From contig OX579635.1 in the NCBI GenBank assembly GCA_951230915.1, positions 14,198,001 through 14,262,000 on the forward strand: 64,000 nt of DNA. The letters are read 5' to 3'. This document shows positions 35,642 through 49,328 of the stretch, piece after piece. This stretch comes from Antitrichia curtipendula (taxonomy: Eukaryota; Streptophyta; Bryopsida; Hypnales; Leucodontaceae). A model generated the notes under the pieces. That model had not been told where the DNA came from. It saw only the letters and a list, made by a program, of their open reading frames with translations, and made no database searches. The translations under genes and the position numbers were made by a program. Positions within the stretch are counted from its first letter, which is position 1. Each line of letters opens with the position of its first letter.

Positions 35642-36523
35642 TTAACCTCTAAATGCCCAAACTGTGTTTTTTGGCAATATAATAATTTTGAGCAGCTTAC
35701 TACAAATGGAGTTATTATTTTTTTTCTTTGAAATTTTCACACCACATGTATCCAAGGAGTACCTTTAAGGCACAACAATTTGCATAACTTTTGACTACAT
35801 GGTTAAAAAGTTATTGTATGATATGTAGTTTTCATAGCTCGGTAGGTAACCCGCGCAACAAAAAAAACTTCTTTAAAAATCATTTTTTTAAGAAATACAA
35901 ATTTTAAATTGGTTCTTTAGATTTATAAATATGTAGAAAGCTTTTAATCATTCCATTTTGACTAATGAGATGAAAGTTATGAAGAGTTTTAGTTTGAAGT
36001 AGTTTGCGGGTAGTTAGGTAAACTCTACTCTAAGACAAACTTTGAAGTCCTTTACAACCATTGAGATTGAGATTTTTCAATTGCATAAATAAACTGTTAA
36101 TAATTTAGTATTTTGAATCATTCTCTATTTCTTTCTACTTACTATTTTTTTCCTATATGTTGTACAATTCCAAATGATTTAAAAGATTTCAAGCATGTAG
36201 CCAACTTGCCTTGAAGAATGAATCCAAAGAAGCACCACCAATTTGGACATTTCTTTATATAAATGTGACCTTGTGAAAAGCAGTTGCCCAATTTTCACAG
36301 GCCACAAAAAAGAAACTTGTCACTTCAAATACTAATATCTTGTAATCTTCATGGTGGAAATTTTTGAAATTTTTTCCACATCTTTTACAAATCTAGTGTA
36401 CTACAAGATCTTACAGTTACATGTATTTTAAAACGATTATTTTCTAAAATTTGGTACTTGTCCTAGAAATGGCATTTTTGCAGCATTTTGGTGAAACATA
36501 GTCCAAATCATTTTAGGGGTTAA
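35642..36523. mobile_element. TTAA-family MITE, copy D
   Basis: 882 bp with TTAA at 35642-35645 and 36520-36523; ends TTAACCTCTAAATG and CATTTTAGGGGTTAA. Nearly the whole interior aligns with copy C directly downstream in the same orientation (for example 'ttctttgaaattttcacac', 'tatgatatgtagttttcat'). Confidence 0.85.
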
Positions 36524-36553
36524 TACAAACCTAAGTCTTGAAAAAATACATCC

Positions 36554-37506
36554 TTAACCCCTAAAGGACCAAAGACCGTTTTTTGACAACATAGCGTTTT
36601 TGGGCAGCTCACCATGAATGGAATTTTTATTTTTTTTCTTTGAAATTTTCACACAAGATGTGCCCGAGGAGTAGCTTTAGGGCCCAACAATTTTCATAAC
36701 TTTTGACCATATGGTTAAAAAGTTATGGTATGATATGTAGTTTTCATTGTTCGGCGGGCAGCCCGGGCAGCAAAAAAAACTTCTTTAAAAATCATTTTAT
36801 AGAAAAATAAAAATTTGAAATTGGTTCTCTAGATTTATGTGCACAAGGAAAGCTTTGAATCATTCCACTTTGATTTATGAGATGAAAGTTATGAGGAATT
36901 TTAGTTGTGGGTAGTTTGCGGGTAGTTATAGAATCTCTACTCTAAAATAAACTTTGAAGTCCTTTATTTAACTCAATTTTCAATATTTTTGGAAAAAAAT
37001 ATAAGCAGAAGGTGTAGATTGTTTATTACAACATTACAATCGTTTGGATTGGCATTTTTCAATTCCATAATTAAATCCTTAACAATTTAGTGTTTTGAAT
37101 CATTTTCTACTTCTTTCTACTTACTATTTTTTTTCTATATGTTGTACAATTCCAAATGATCTGAAAATTTTCAAGCATGTAGCTAACTTGCTTTGAAGAA
37201 TGAATCCAAAGAGTTACCACCATTTTGGACATTTTTTCATACAAATGTGACCATGTGAAGTGCAGCTGCCCGGTTTTTCGCAGGGACAAAAAAAGGGTTT
37301 TTGTCACTTCAAATGCTCATATCTTACAATCTACACGGTGGAAATTTCTGAAATTTTTTCCACATCTTCTCAAACTAGTTTACTACAAGATCCTACGGTT
37401 ACATGTTTCCAAGAATGTTTTTTTTCCAAAATTTGGTACTTGTACTAGAAATGGCAGTTTGGGAGCGTTTTTTGTGAAAACATAGTCAAAAACCTTTAGG
37501 GGTTAA
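36554..37506. mobile_element. TTAA-family MITE, copy C
   Basis: 953 bp with TTAA at 36554-36557 and 37503-37506; ends TTAACCCCTAAAGG and CCTTTAGGGGTTAA. Only 30 bp separate it from copy D, which it closely resembles. No coding content. Confidence 0.9.
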
Positions 37507-38388
37507 ATATTTGCATTGTGCATGCCTTATGCACAAATGATAACCCTTTTGGTCATTGACACACCAAAAGACTTTTTTCAAAACTAACAAGAATATTTTT
37601 TTTAGGAAAATGGATTGAATCAACTTGTTAATTATCTTTTCCATCAATGTGGTGTGTTTGCTTTAGGACAGAGGTATGTTGGATACGAATTTGTTTTTAT
37701 TTTTATTTTTATAAAGCGCCAAAGTGGCAATGTTAAATGTTACAATGGTGCTCTAAATTTCAACATTCATTCATATATTGGATAGAAAATATCATATTAG
37801 CACATATGACATATCCTAAATTTTGTTTTCATCTACAATCTGACAATTTCATCCAATATATATTTTTTAATTTGAAGTTTTCACGAGATTTTCCGTCCTT
37901 CCAATACTATTTGTGCTCCAAGGCATGGTACATGACCCATTACTTTGGTGCAAATGGCCGCCATATCACCAAAAAAACATGTTGTTTTAGTCTTGGATAA
38001 CTCAATCACTATCAAAAACTTTATTTTATTTCGGTTCCCAACCGTCAATTAGCAGTGGTGTCTTTTATCACTAGTGTTTTATAGCCCAGCCAAGACATCA
38101 GCCGAGTTCAAAACAAACCTTAAAACTGAAAGAAGTGAGGCTCATCAACATCATAAATTCTTGCATATGAAAAAGCAAAATGATGATGCAAATGCAGTGT
38201 AACTATTTCAATGTGGATTGCATCAAGATTTCGTCAATTCCAATTCATTTTTCTAAATTCTTAATGAATTTGCAAATTGAATGATGCTTTAGTAGCTTTC
38301 TTCAACTATTTAAAAAGAAGAAGTGGAGGTCCGTTGTGTTTTCTCAAGGATTGTGTGCCATTCTATTAATCAATCTTTGCTTGTCAAC
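37507..38388 (+). promoter_or_regulatory. Upstream region of the TMC gene
   Basis: AT-rich, without recognised elements. The immediate 100 bp before the start contains an in-frame open stretch from 38323 but no earlier ATG. Promoter motifs cannot be assigned reliably by eye. Confidence 0.3.
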
Positions 38389-41300
38389 ATGAAGCAATCC
38401 GATGGTTTGTTTCCCTTCAAAAGAATGAGTTTCTACAAAAAGAAAAAAATGGAGTCATCGTCATCGTCGTCATCTTCGTCATCTTCATCGCTTGGAGCAT
38501 CGGCCAACAACATTGTGGTGGAACCAAACCCTCCTCCTCAAGCCGGTAATGCACGCAACTCAATCAAAGATACGTTGCTTACAATGGGGCATGCCATGGA
38601 AAATGCCCTCGTCGGGGATGAAACCAAGGAGCATATAATTAAGAAAAAAAATGACCCAAAGAAAAAGCACCACCATCATCATAAGAAAAAGGAGGAAATT
38701 GAGGATGACAAAAAGGAAAAGGAAACAGAAGGACGTGATGACAATGAGGAGACACCAATGGCGGAATTGCAACCACCACCACCACCACCACCTGTGAATC
38801 AATTAGACTTTTTGCAGCGGCGAAAATTGGCAGCAGCGCAAATGAGGATCATGAGAGAAATGGAGATGGAGGACGAACATCCTTTGCGTCATCCCATGTT
38901 AGACTTGCATTATTTGCCACCGGTGCTACAAGATGCAACCTCCTTGAACCTCGTTCGGTTTCAGGTCCGTTCTTGCATTGTATGTCAAATATTAATACTA
39001 TAGAGATTGTATGGTCACCTTTAGAAAATCACAATAAAAAATCATAATTTCTCCAAAATATCTATGCTGTTGAATTCTGTTGTATATGTAATACATGATT
39101 TTCCTAAAAGTTTATTCGGTGAATTTTTTTGTCTTTGATATTAATTGGATGAAGTCGGCACTGTTCAAAACATTCATCTTTGATATTATTTGGATGGTTG
39201 AGCATTTATAAGTTAAGATCCCACTATAAATTGTCCGTAACATTATTTATTCAACTATGGAGGTGGGGCGTCATTTCTAATTGTGAAGAAAAAAAACATT
39301 CTAAACAAAGTACATATTTTCACTTATGCTTTTTTTGTTTGATATCATGACTTCCTTTCTACCTTTCATTGTATTTCTTTTTCAACTTTGTTGTTGGTCT
39401 CTTTTTTATTTATTTTTTAGGTATGTCCATTTGTCAATGGCAATTTCTTCTAGAAGCTTGATGTTTAATAAGTTAAATAATCAACAACGAGCAATGGCAT
39501 AATTTTTATCTTGTTATATTTTACTGAAGAGAACATTCAACTTTGCTAAACAATGTTATATCTACAATCTTTGTTTGTGCACGACAATGGCCGGTGTCTT
39601 TTTGAAGCAAACAAAATACCTAGTAAATCACATACTTAGGAACTTTTTCAAATAGTCCACCTTGAAACATAATTTCATGATTTATATGTTTGTATACTAT
39701 TACACATGTAATGCATTTATTGTTACCTTCAACTAACAAATCAAATAACTAGGATTTTCCACAATATGATTAACACTTTGTTGTTGACATAATACTTCCA
39801 TTATCTTTGATGAGCCAACTAATCACGTGATTATATGTAATATGCTTGCATTATTTTGTATCAATCTTGCCTTTATTTGTAATATTTTGATGTATATAAC
39901 TCATATAAATCTAATCTTTCATAAATTTTAATTTGGACCCAGACAACCCAAGCTTGGACAAAAGCACAAGAAAGAGTTGAAGAGATGAAATTAAACAAGT
40001 TTAGGCGGAAGAGAAGGGATAGTCTAATAAGTAGTGCAAAAGGTTTACTTAAGAAGACTTGGAAGTATTTGGATAAGTCAACCAAGCATTTTATGGTGAA
40101 TTTAATTCCATTATTATATTCTATAAGATTTTTTTTATCTATTATCATACTAAATCACTAATCCCACAATGTTGGAATTAAATTTTAAATTTTATTGTAC
40201 AGAAATTCAAACTTTGGGCAAAAGATTTGAAGTGGATGGAATGTAGTTTTGGATCATCAATGATGATAACGTTTGCTTTCTTGCGTTGGGTGTTTCTCCT
40301 CAATTTGTTTCTTGGTTTGATATGGTTTTGTGCAATTGTTCTTCCCTTCATTCTTCATCCACCCAAAGTATTCGATTGGGCAACTTTTAAAGCAGCATTC
40401 GTTGAAAAGAAATTCTTACTTGCTTTGCAGGTATGTAATTCTCGATGTAATTGTACATATAAGTTATTTATATTTCACTACATATCATATAAGCATCATC
40501 ATATAGTTAAAAAAATACAATTATATTAAAATGAAATAAGTTCCTAAATTGGTATTAGTATAGGGTATTGGAATGGATAAATCTTTTTTCTACTACGGTG
40601 GATATTTATATGCCAAAGGTGAACAATCTGGTTGGTATCACACGGATTACATGTATCCTCTTACAATTGTTGCAACAACTTTGATATCTTTGCTAGCTGT
40701 ATTGGGCAGGTGTCTATCTATTTGTTTTTCATTTTATACTTTTAACTTTCAACTATGTTTTTAATTGCTTCAAATGATACACTTTTTTATAAAGTGGATT
40801 GTAGATAATGTTTATATAAATCTATTTTATTTTATTTTATTTTAGAATTAATATACTACATAGAATCTTAACTTTGTAAATTGACATTGATCAAGAATTT
40901 GAAATGTAGCAATTCACTACATGTAGAATCACTATACGAATACTACAAACTGGATCAAAAACATTAGAAACATCAGGAAATGTGCTCTATCCTTTTGCCA
41001 CATTAGCATTTGCAACATGGGATTTTCATCTCACGACATTTGAGGTATTGCAACATTCAACTTTGCTCATAATATTTTGTTTTTTCTTTAAAATGTAAAT
41101 ATGTACTATGCAATTATGTATCTAAAGTACAATGTAATTAGAGATTTTGGGGGGGATGATATAATGAGTGCAAATTAGGGTGCAACCATTATGCGAAGAG
41201 GTATTCGAATGCAATTTCGTGAACATTTAGCTGATGATAAAAATAAAATAGAAGAAACTAAAGAAAAAAGAGTTACTTTTATAAAGGTGTATATTAATTT

Positions 41301-44300
41301 TGATTAATGTAATGATGTTCTATAGCTCTGCATTCATGTAAATTATAATATGTTCTAAATGAAATCTACATTTTATATTGAAATCTTTAAAAATGAAAAG
41401 AACATAATCCAATTTTTGTTGTAAAAACTTACAGAGATATTTAGCTTTATTTTTATTGTGGCCAATGTTGTTGGCAATTTCAGCTGGATGTCAATATTAC
41501 CTTGTGACATTTGGAAACGAAATATCTGATCGAGTTGGTATGTATTTTAATGTCATTCTATTAAAATATAAATATAATAAATACAAAATTAATAGTTTAT
41601 TTTATCTTCAAAATTATAATTTTTATAATTTTGAGATTGCGTTTTATAGCATTATATAAGAATTTTTTGTACACTAAATTTCTATTATTATTAGTTTGAA
41701 TAAATTCAATATAAAAATCATAAATATTTATAATTTGTGAAATAAGACTATGCTATTTGATGGAAAGATATTGTTAGGAATTTATGCGGATTCAGTACTC
41801 ATATCTTTAGTCAACAATTTAAGTCCTCAAATGGTTAAGACTTTAGTTAATATGGAAAATTGGAAACCAGCTACACATGAAAAAGTGACAATCATGAAAC
41901 TATATTTTTTGAGAATTCTTAACCTTTCAACAATTCTCTATAGGTTAATGTGATCAATGGAATTGAATTTCAATACTTTATTAGTCCCTCATATATCAAC
42001 TTTAATTACACATATATAAAGAGAATGATTTGGATGGCCACATTATTCATAATTTGTCACAATATGTTGTCACAATTTCAGCATTTGAATGGTTGCATAT
42101 TCATCAGCTTAATGGAGGCTTCATAATTATAATGAATAAATTTGTGATGACCTTCTAGGTCTTATTTAGTGCTATTGGCCTCATGGGCAGAGATTGAAGG
42201 GAAAAAAACGAATATGAAATGTAAAGATACTGATGATTGTAATGATAGTTTTATATGTTGCACATCTGCCAACATTGGAGAATGGCACCTTTGTACAACA
42301 CAACAGGTTCTTAAATTTTAAATACAAATTCGTGCACCTCATCATATAGTAGTAAAAATACAAATGATAAATCAATATTATTATTTTTTTTCCATTGTAT
42401 TATTTCACAACAAATGCCAAAATAATAATGTATGAATAATAAATTAATTTATAAAAAAAAATAATTAATAATCAAAAATTTAAAACTAAAAAAAATTATT
42501 AAATGATTTTATTTTGAAAAATAATATTACTTTGAAATAAACTTCACTTCAACATTTCTAATCTAGGTTCTAAATCTCATTAAGAAGTGCAATTATTATA
42601 TAATTGTCATGGATATTCAAATTTACAATGTATAAGTCCTACAATGCTGCAGGTTGGTTATTGTGTGGCGGGTTGTACTGAGAATTGGATGGCAAGTGAA
42701 TTGTTGGGGATGATAGTAATTACAACACTTATGAACATTGGAGTTGCCATAGCACAAGCTTTGTTTTCTATTTTGTGGTATAAAGTACTTGATTCTCATT
42801 GTATCTTATTAATAATCTTTATGATATACATTAATATGTACAAAAATTATTAGTATATTCTAATAATCCTCAATTCTCATTACAATCCTAAATGATTGCC
42901 ATGAAAATTATGCATTATGTTATTTTCATATAAAAATTAAGTGTTTACCACAACATGTATGAAGGTTTTTAATTATAACTTCATTGTACCAATGTTTAAT
43001 AGTAAATAGCAAGTTAATATAGAATTTTTTATAAATTAATTTGGTCACCTAAATATACCAAGTTAGTAAAAGTTACTTCATTGTGCTTGAAGAGTATTTT
43101 CATATAGAAGGGACCAATGGTATAATCAATGTAATATTGAAGTTTCATTTATATAAAATCTATACAAGTCTTTTTTGTAAATCTATTTGCATCAAAAAAT
43201 ATATATAGTGGATATTTTTACTAAGTTATGTTATTTGATTGAATTTATTTTATTTATATTATTGGTATTGCAGACAAAAGGATCACTTGATATTACAGAC
43301 TTTGTAGTAGATATAGTGTATATGCAAGCATTGGTATGGATAACCTCTGTATTTAGTCCTGTTGCGTGTTTAGTTGGTTGTTTTTCAAACTTAATCACCT
43401 TCATATGTTTTAAGGTGAACCTACTTTGTAATATTTTATTGTTTCAAATTATATTTAAATTTCAATTACATTTTAATTGATCTAGGTGAATTAAGAATTC
43501 ACATAAAAATAAATTGTGAATTATATCATTTTAGATGAAAATTGGTATTTTACTAATAGTCTACTATATGATTTTTGTATGTTTTCAAAAATACTAGAAG
43601 TTAAAAAATTGATGTGAATCTCTCATCATCTCCATAATATATACTCCAAATATTATTTTTTCAAATATTAAGATTGTCTCTAGATAAAATTGAAATTAGT
43701 GAGATTATTTTGGATAATTATAATAATAATTGTATTTTTTACTAATCATAAATCATAAATCACATCATTTGAAAACTAAATTTATTATTATTAGATTTAT
43801 TTGATATAATTTACATAATAATGATCGTTTAAAAAATAAAATTAGAGTCTTTTTACTATCATTAAAATAAAATTACATATTAGAACAATCCATTGTATTA
43901 ATCTAATTGAGATTATTTGCAATTGACTTATTATTTGAATGTGATATTGGATACTTTAGAATGTACTATTTTACACGTGTAAACCAGTACAAAAGCCATA
44001 TAGTGCATCGCGAACTTCAAATGTAACATACGGCATGCTTTTGGGTACCTTGTTATTTAGCATCATACCTATTTCCATTGAGTTTACTACAGCTAGTGCG
44101 GCATTTTGTGGCCCCATACAAGAACGCATTTCAATGTACACAGTACTCAATAATTACATCAAGGTTCTTCTTCTTCAACTTCTTCATGCATTCAAATAAA
44201 ACACTTTCGTTGCAAATTAGCTTTTTTAGTTCTACCATATGAATTTCATTAGACACAAACGATTTTTTTAATATAACCTGCATAAAAAAAAATTTAATCC

Positions 44301-45042
44301 ATTAATGTCTAAGATAAAAACAAAGAGAATAATATTGAAGTAATACCAATACTTTAAAATTCCAAATTTGATCTCTTTGAAAAAAAATAAAAATGGAAAT
44401 GTTAGATTGATGGCAACAACTTCCATAATTTCAATTATTTAGAAACAATTTACAAACAATATTATGTCTGAAAACAATAAATATTAAAATTTTAAGGTTG
44501 AAATATTAGAATTAGAATGGAACCCACAGAGAAAAAATTAATTGGAAAATACCTTTTTAGTAATGCATTTATCCAATTTTAGAAATAAATAATTTATTTT
44601 TTCATCATAAATAAATTTCAAATTTCAAAAATATCAAAAAAATACATGTTAAATAATTCATTCTAAAAATCACCTAAAAGACATGATTTTCTATCAAGTT
44701 TTGTTGCTATGAATACTATTGAATCACATAATCTATATATTTATACTTTGTAATGGCATAGGAATGTTTTAGATGTTAAGACCATTTTTTTATGTAATGT
44801 AGGGGGCTCCAAAAGAACTAACAAGTGCACTAAATATGCTATCCAACACGTGGTTACAATGGTCTACAATCTTAGGTCTTGTGTTGGGGTTAGTAGTAAT
44901 GCGAGCACAATTAAAGCAATCCTACGTTTTTGCAAGTTTAACAAGGAGGGAGCTTGAAATGTCACGTCGTTTTAATAGACATGGATCATCTGATTACAAA
45001 AGATTGAGTATTGAAGGTAGACCATTTAGATTTAAAGCTTAA
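38389..45042 (+). CDS. TMC: TMC (transmembrane channel-like) family protein
   Basis: Thirteen exons fit GT-AG sites and frame: 38389-38964, 39943-40095, 40203-40430, 40564-40709, 40927-41044, 41179-41286, 41435-41533, 41747-41943, 42159-42306, 42653-42784, 43274-43414, 43960-44163 and 44803-45042, giving about 829 residues. The N-terminus (to about 180) is low complexity: Ser run, His/Lys/Glu tract, Pro run. The rest matches TMC proteins in order: FGSSMMITFAFLRW at TM1, FFYYGGY, CTENWMASELLGM in place of the animal CWET...ELY motif, FSPVACLVG, a KPYSAS-like linker and CGPIQERISMY, and a last TM near the C-terminus. About ten hydrophobic segments are visible, as expected for TMC. TMC belongs to the TMEM16/OSCA superfamily and in animals forms mechanosensory channels. 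The junction between exons 7 and 8 is the least certain. AT-rich introns; no broken codon seen. Confidence 0.87.
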
Positions 45043-47306
45043 GTTTAAATTTGCAATTGACGATTTTAACATTATAATTGTAAAATTATAATTAGTACTC
45101 CACTATTTTCTAATATTGGCATAAAATTCATTGATTCAGAGGATGTCGGCATCACTATTCCTCATTGAAAATCAAACACCATGAGTAAGGGAGTACTTTT
45201 TGTTGAGGCTCAAATTCCTTTTCATTCAATAACAAAAAAATGATTTCAAGTTGAAGAATCTATAACCAATTTAAATCTCAAAAAATTGAGTTTCAGAAAT
45301 TATATATTTTATATACATATTGTCATAAGTATTACCATCAATTTGCATAACTAAGTTAAAATATTCCAAGAATTTTTATATATTTAAGATTGAGTCTTTT
45401 GACTTGTTTTACGTGTATTATCTTGAACTAGGTTTAGTTGTTCTAAATCATTTTAAATATAGAATGTGATTTATAATAGTTTCATTTTTATGGTGCAGAT
45501 TTAGAATGGCATGTTCAAGAATGCAGAAGATTTTGAAAATATACAAAGACTTCAATATAAAGGATTTGTATTAGTTAGGATGAAGTATAGAGTGTTTTGA
45601 AAATAAATTTGGCCAATAGTATAAGGTTTGAAGGGTGTTTTTAGTCTCAAAATAGTGAACCATCTTGAATGCAAGTAAGAACTTAAACTTCACTATTTAA
45701 ATTATAATAGCTCCACTAGAGAAAATTATATATTTAGAGCAAAAATCCAAAAAATCCATCCTTCATGGCCACAAATAAAGGACATAATAGTAAAAAATCA
45801 AAATCCCTAAAGAATTGTAAGAGTTTATTATAATATTTTTAGCATTATAAAAATCTTCATTAAAAAAAAAATCCATCCTTGTTATTTATGTTTTTCATGA
45901 TTTTCATTTCAATAATTTTCTTCTATAGTTTGTTAATCCATTAACTAAGAGTCATATATACATTCAAATTTCAAACAATGGATGAAACCAAATACATCCC
46001 ATGTGCACAAGAATGCATTTTTTCATCCATTGATTTTTTGAAGATTCTTTTATTACTTCTTTAACATTTGAATAATGTCAATTCTAAAGACTTCGCTTTG
46101 CAAATATTCTATAATTCACAGGGAACTTTGTAGGTTTGACTTCAAAAAGTCATTTTTTCAATTCAAAAAATGATCCTTCAAAAATTACTTGAATGAAAAA
46201 ATAAAACAAAAATCTTCAAAAAACTATATGATTAGAACTTAACTTTTTGACCTTAAAAGAAAAAAGTTAATACAAAAATCACAAATATTCAATTTACAAT
46301 TGATTTTAGAAATAATTTCTAATTCTTGGCTTCAAATTTAATTGAAGAATATTGATGAGTGTATTAGTAATCGAACTATATCAATATGATCTATAGATCA
46401 TATTTTACATCTACTATTTCAAATTCATCATTAAATTTTTATTTAAAGTTTCATTTTATAATACATCTTTACAATTTTGGAAATTTGAACTAACCCCTAG
46501 TTCTTAAGGGATTAAAATGTAGTATTCCCTAAAGGACAATTATCACCTAAGAGAATACTTGAAAATTTAGGCACATCACTTTAAAGTCAATTTTGAATAG
46601 ATTTTTCTGAACTTTTGAGACAAGGTGTAGGTATGTACCTCATTTGTGTGAATAAAAAATAAATTATAATTAGGTACCCAGAGCAAAAGTTATGTTGTTC
46701 AAAACAATTTGGGCGATTCAAACAATTTTGAACATCTTCTGGTCATCTTTTGCTAAATCCCTTAGTACTTTTGAAATAAGGATTTGAATTGGCATGCATC
46801 TAACTAATATGATATGGCATGAAATTGTCAAGAACAACAACAAATTTTACTTTAAAAATCACACTCCATGAAGAATCAACCTTCATTAATTGGGTGGGAC
46901 AATTTTTTTTTTTTAAAAACATTTTTTTCTAACTTCAAAGGTTGCATTCTTGCAATCTACGTATACAAAGATTTTGAATTTTCTTTCCATATATTCTTTA
47001 GGTTTAATTCTATCTTTTTACCATTTGCATTTCAAAAAAACAAATATCCACTATACAAGAAATCATCAAAAGATGTCTACTGTAATACTAGATTATTTGA
47101 CCTCCTTATATTGTAGGATGATTTAGATAAACTTCTAATTTACTTTAAAAAAATTTAGCATTTAGCTAACAAGTTTCCATACTCAATTGTATATAGGCTT
47201 AATTATAAGTAATAAATTTTTTTTTATAATAGGATTCAAAAGTCTATTGTTCCTATTTGGCAAGATTGAAATAATGGGCTGGATTTTTTTGCACACATTG
47301 TTTCTA
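45043..47306. other. 3' flank of the TMC gene and AT-rich repeat DNA
   Basis: No further gene recognised. The 46080-46515 segment is a dispersed repeat, listed separately. Confidence 0.4.
46080..46515 (+). repeat. Dispersed repeat with 'tctatagatca' core, copy 2
   Basis: Aligns with 54290-54690 (gtttgacttcaaaa near the start, 'gatcatattttaca', 'ggaaatttgaacta', 'cttaagggattaaa' at the end) and, inverted, with 9590-9960. The end reads GGGATTAA, close to the TTAA-family border. Confidence 0.6.
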
Positions 47307-47925
47307 TTAACCTTTGAAGTTCTATTGTTCCTACAAAGGACAAAATGGATTTTGGGCAAGTTCCTATGATCTCAATTTTTACTAAATTTTTTTGAAACTT
47401 TCTCATTAGTTAGAAAAACTTATTAGTTTTTCGAAAATATAATATTTTATACAATTAGTGCTTGAGAACAAAAGTTATGCCACACTAACCTCAAAATAGG
47501 GGAGACCAGGCAACAAACAAACAATCCACAAAAAATTGAAATAAAAATTCTAACATTTTTTTTTTGTAGATTATATCTTTGATTGACTAGAGAGCTTTGA
47601 TTTATTCCATTTGGATTACTAATGTAAAAGTTATGGAATTTCTTGTTTTGCGGGCAATCAAAGCAACTTCTTGAAAAGAATTATTCCTTTTACTTTGAAT
47701 ACTAATATCCTTCAATCTATATGTTCAAAAATCACAAATTTTATACCACATGCAATAAGAGTAATCTGAAGCAAACATAGAACAAGATCCTAGGGTTAGA
47801 TTCTAAATATATGTGTATACATACACATTTTAAATTTTAAAATACATAGGTGAGCATAGCAAAAGTGGCAGTTTTGAGTAGTTTCCCCCCCCAAAAAAAT
47901 ATGGCCTCGGGGCTTTAAGGGTTAA
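47307..47925. mobile_element. TTAA-family MITE, copy J
   Basis: TTAA at 47307-47310 and 47922-47925. The right end CGGGGCTTTAAGGGTTAA is clear; the left end TTAACCTTTGAAG is diverged. The interior follows copies A and E (ggcaagttcctatgatctca; 'gatttattccatttgga'). Confidence 0.65.
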
Positions 47926-49328
47926 TGGTCTACCACAATATCGTACAATTGGAGTTCAAAAAAAAGTTTTAAACTCCAAATTTGGTGAATGTACCAAAAA
48001 TTGGCATTTTGAAAATTTCGCTTGAAAAACAAATTGATACAGACTGGCACAGTTATGTCGAAAGCAAACAAGGTCTTCTACCTTAAAACAAACTTACCAA
48101 CAAGAGAACTTTCAATTGAGCATGGGCCAGAACAACAAACCAGGGTCAACCAGAACATACTAGAGGCACTGGTAAGGTAGGTGGCTCGAATTGCAACCCG
48201 CTTCTTCGAACCGTCCCTATAAGAGGCTCTAAAATGGACACGAAGCGGTTTGAAAATGGACACTAAGCAGTTCGAAAATGGACTGTGCATAATGTGAGAG
48301 CTTAATAAGGTTTGTTGGATGTTGGTTTATACTTCACATATGGGTTAATAAGAGCCAGGGTGGGTCGATTTCGAATAAAGAGTGAATACAAGACAGGTGT
48401 CCACTTCATTTTTGCAAGAAACACTTTTACGATTGAACATCCTTTTACTAAAATGCTTCTCAGTCACTTATTACTTCTTGTATTGATATGAAATTGTAGT
48501 CACACAAACTAGACTAATAGGCGCAACTTTTCCAACAAAAAATATTGAAAACGGACCTTGTATGAAGAAGTTATAAGCCGCCGAAGTTCACTGTGATCCA
48601 AGAATGTCGGGATTTTGAACTTCGAATTGCTCCCAAACATTCAAAACAACTTGAATTGACATGAAAATTTTAACACAATAACTAGACTTCAAGGGGAACA
48701 TAACCCAACAAATTTTACTGAAAACAATCTTAGAATGAAGGAGATAGAAACCCCCGAAGTTGCAGACATCAAATGCAGTTTGGTGAACTCAAATTGAAGC
48801 TTTGGAACTTTGATTGGCTCCCAAAAAATCAGTATAACTCTGATTTATCTGAAAATTTTATCACACAAACTAGAAGACAGAGCGCAAATTTCCCAACAAG
48901 TTTTCTTGAATTTGGAAATTGGATGCAAAAGTTAAAGCACTTTGAATTGGACTTGAAAGTATGTGAAGACAATATTGGTTCCTTGAGGCATTTAGGGCTT
49001 AAGTTTAGTAAAGGTCGCATTTAGGAACAGTAAGTATTACTTTTTCAATGCTTCACTGCTTGTTTTTGGTCACACCATATCTTTTTTCAGATCGCATGTG
49101 GGTGGGTTTTGCAAGGCCTAAGGATCACAAATAGGTGCCTATGGCAGAGTTCTGTGAAAATTCATAAGTAATTCATAAATGCTCCGAAAAATATGAAACT
49201 ACTTGGATTAGATTCCGCATCAGTTTTTCTTCAAGTGAAAAATAGGGGGAAATATTTTCGGGCACCTGAAACCCATCGAAAAGGCCGATCAGCCCTTAAA
49301 GTGTCGCTTTATGAGCACACTACCTTAG
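47926..49328. other. Intergenic stretch
   Basis: No gene recognised. 48190-48285 has a short internal repetition of 'gaagcggttcgaaaatgga'-like units. 48975-49010 resembles a TTAA-family right end (ggcatttagggctta). Confidence 0.35.

Noticed and set aside
38560..38802. Minus-strand Trp/Leu-rich frame
   Set aside because: Antisense of the His/Lys/Pro low-complexity tract in TMC exon 1.
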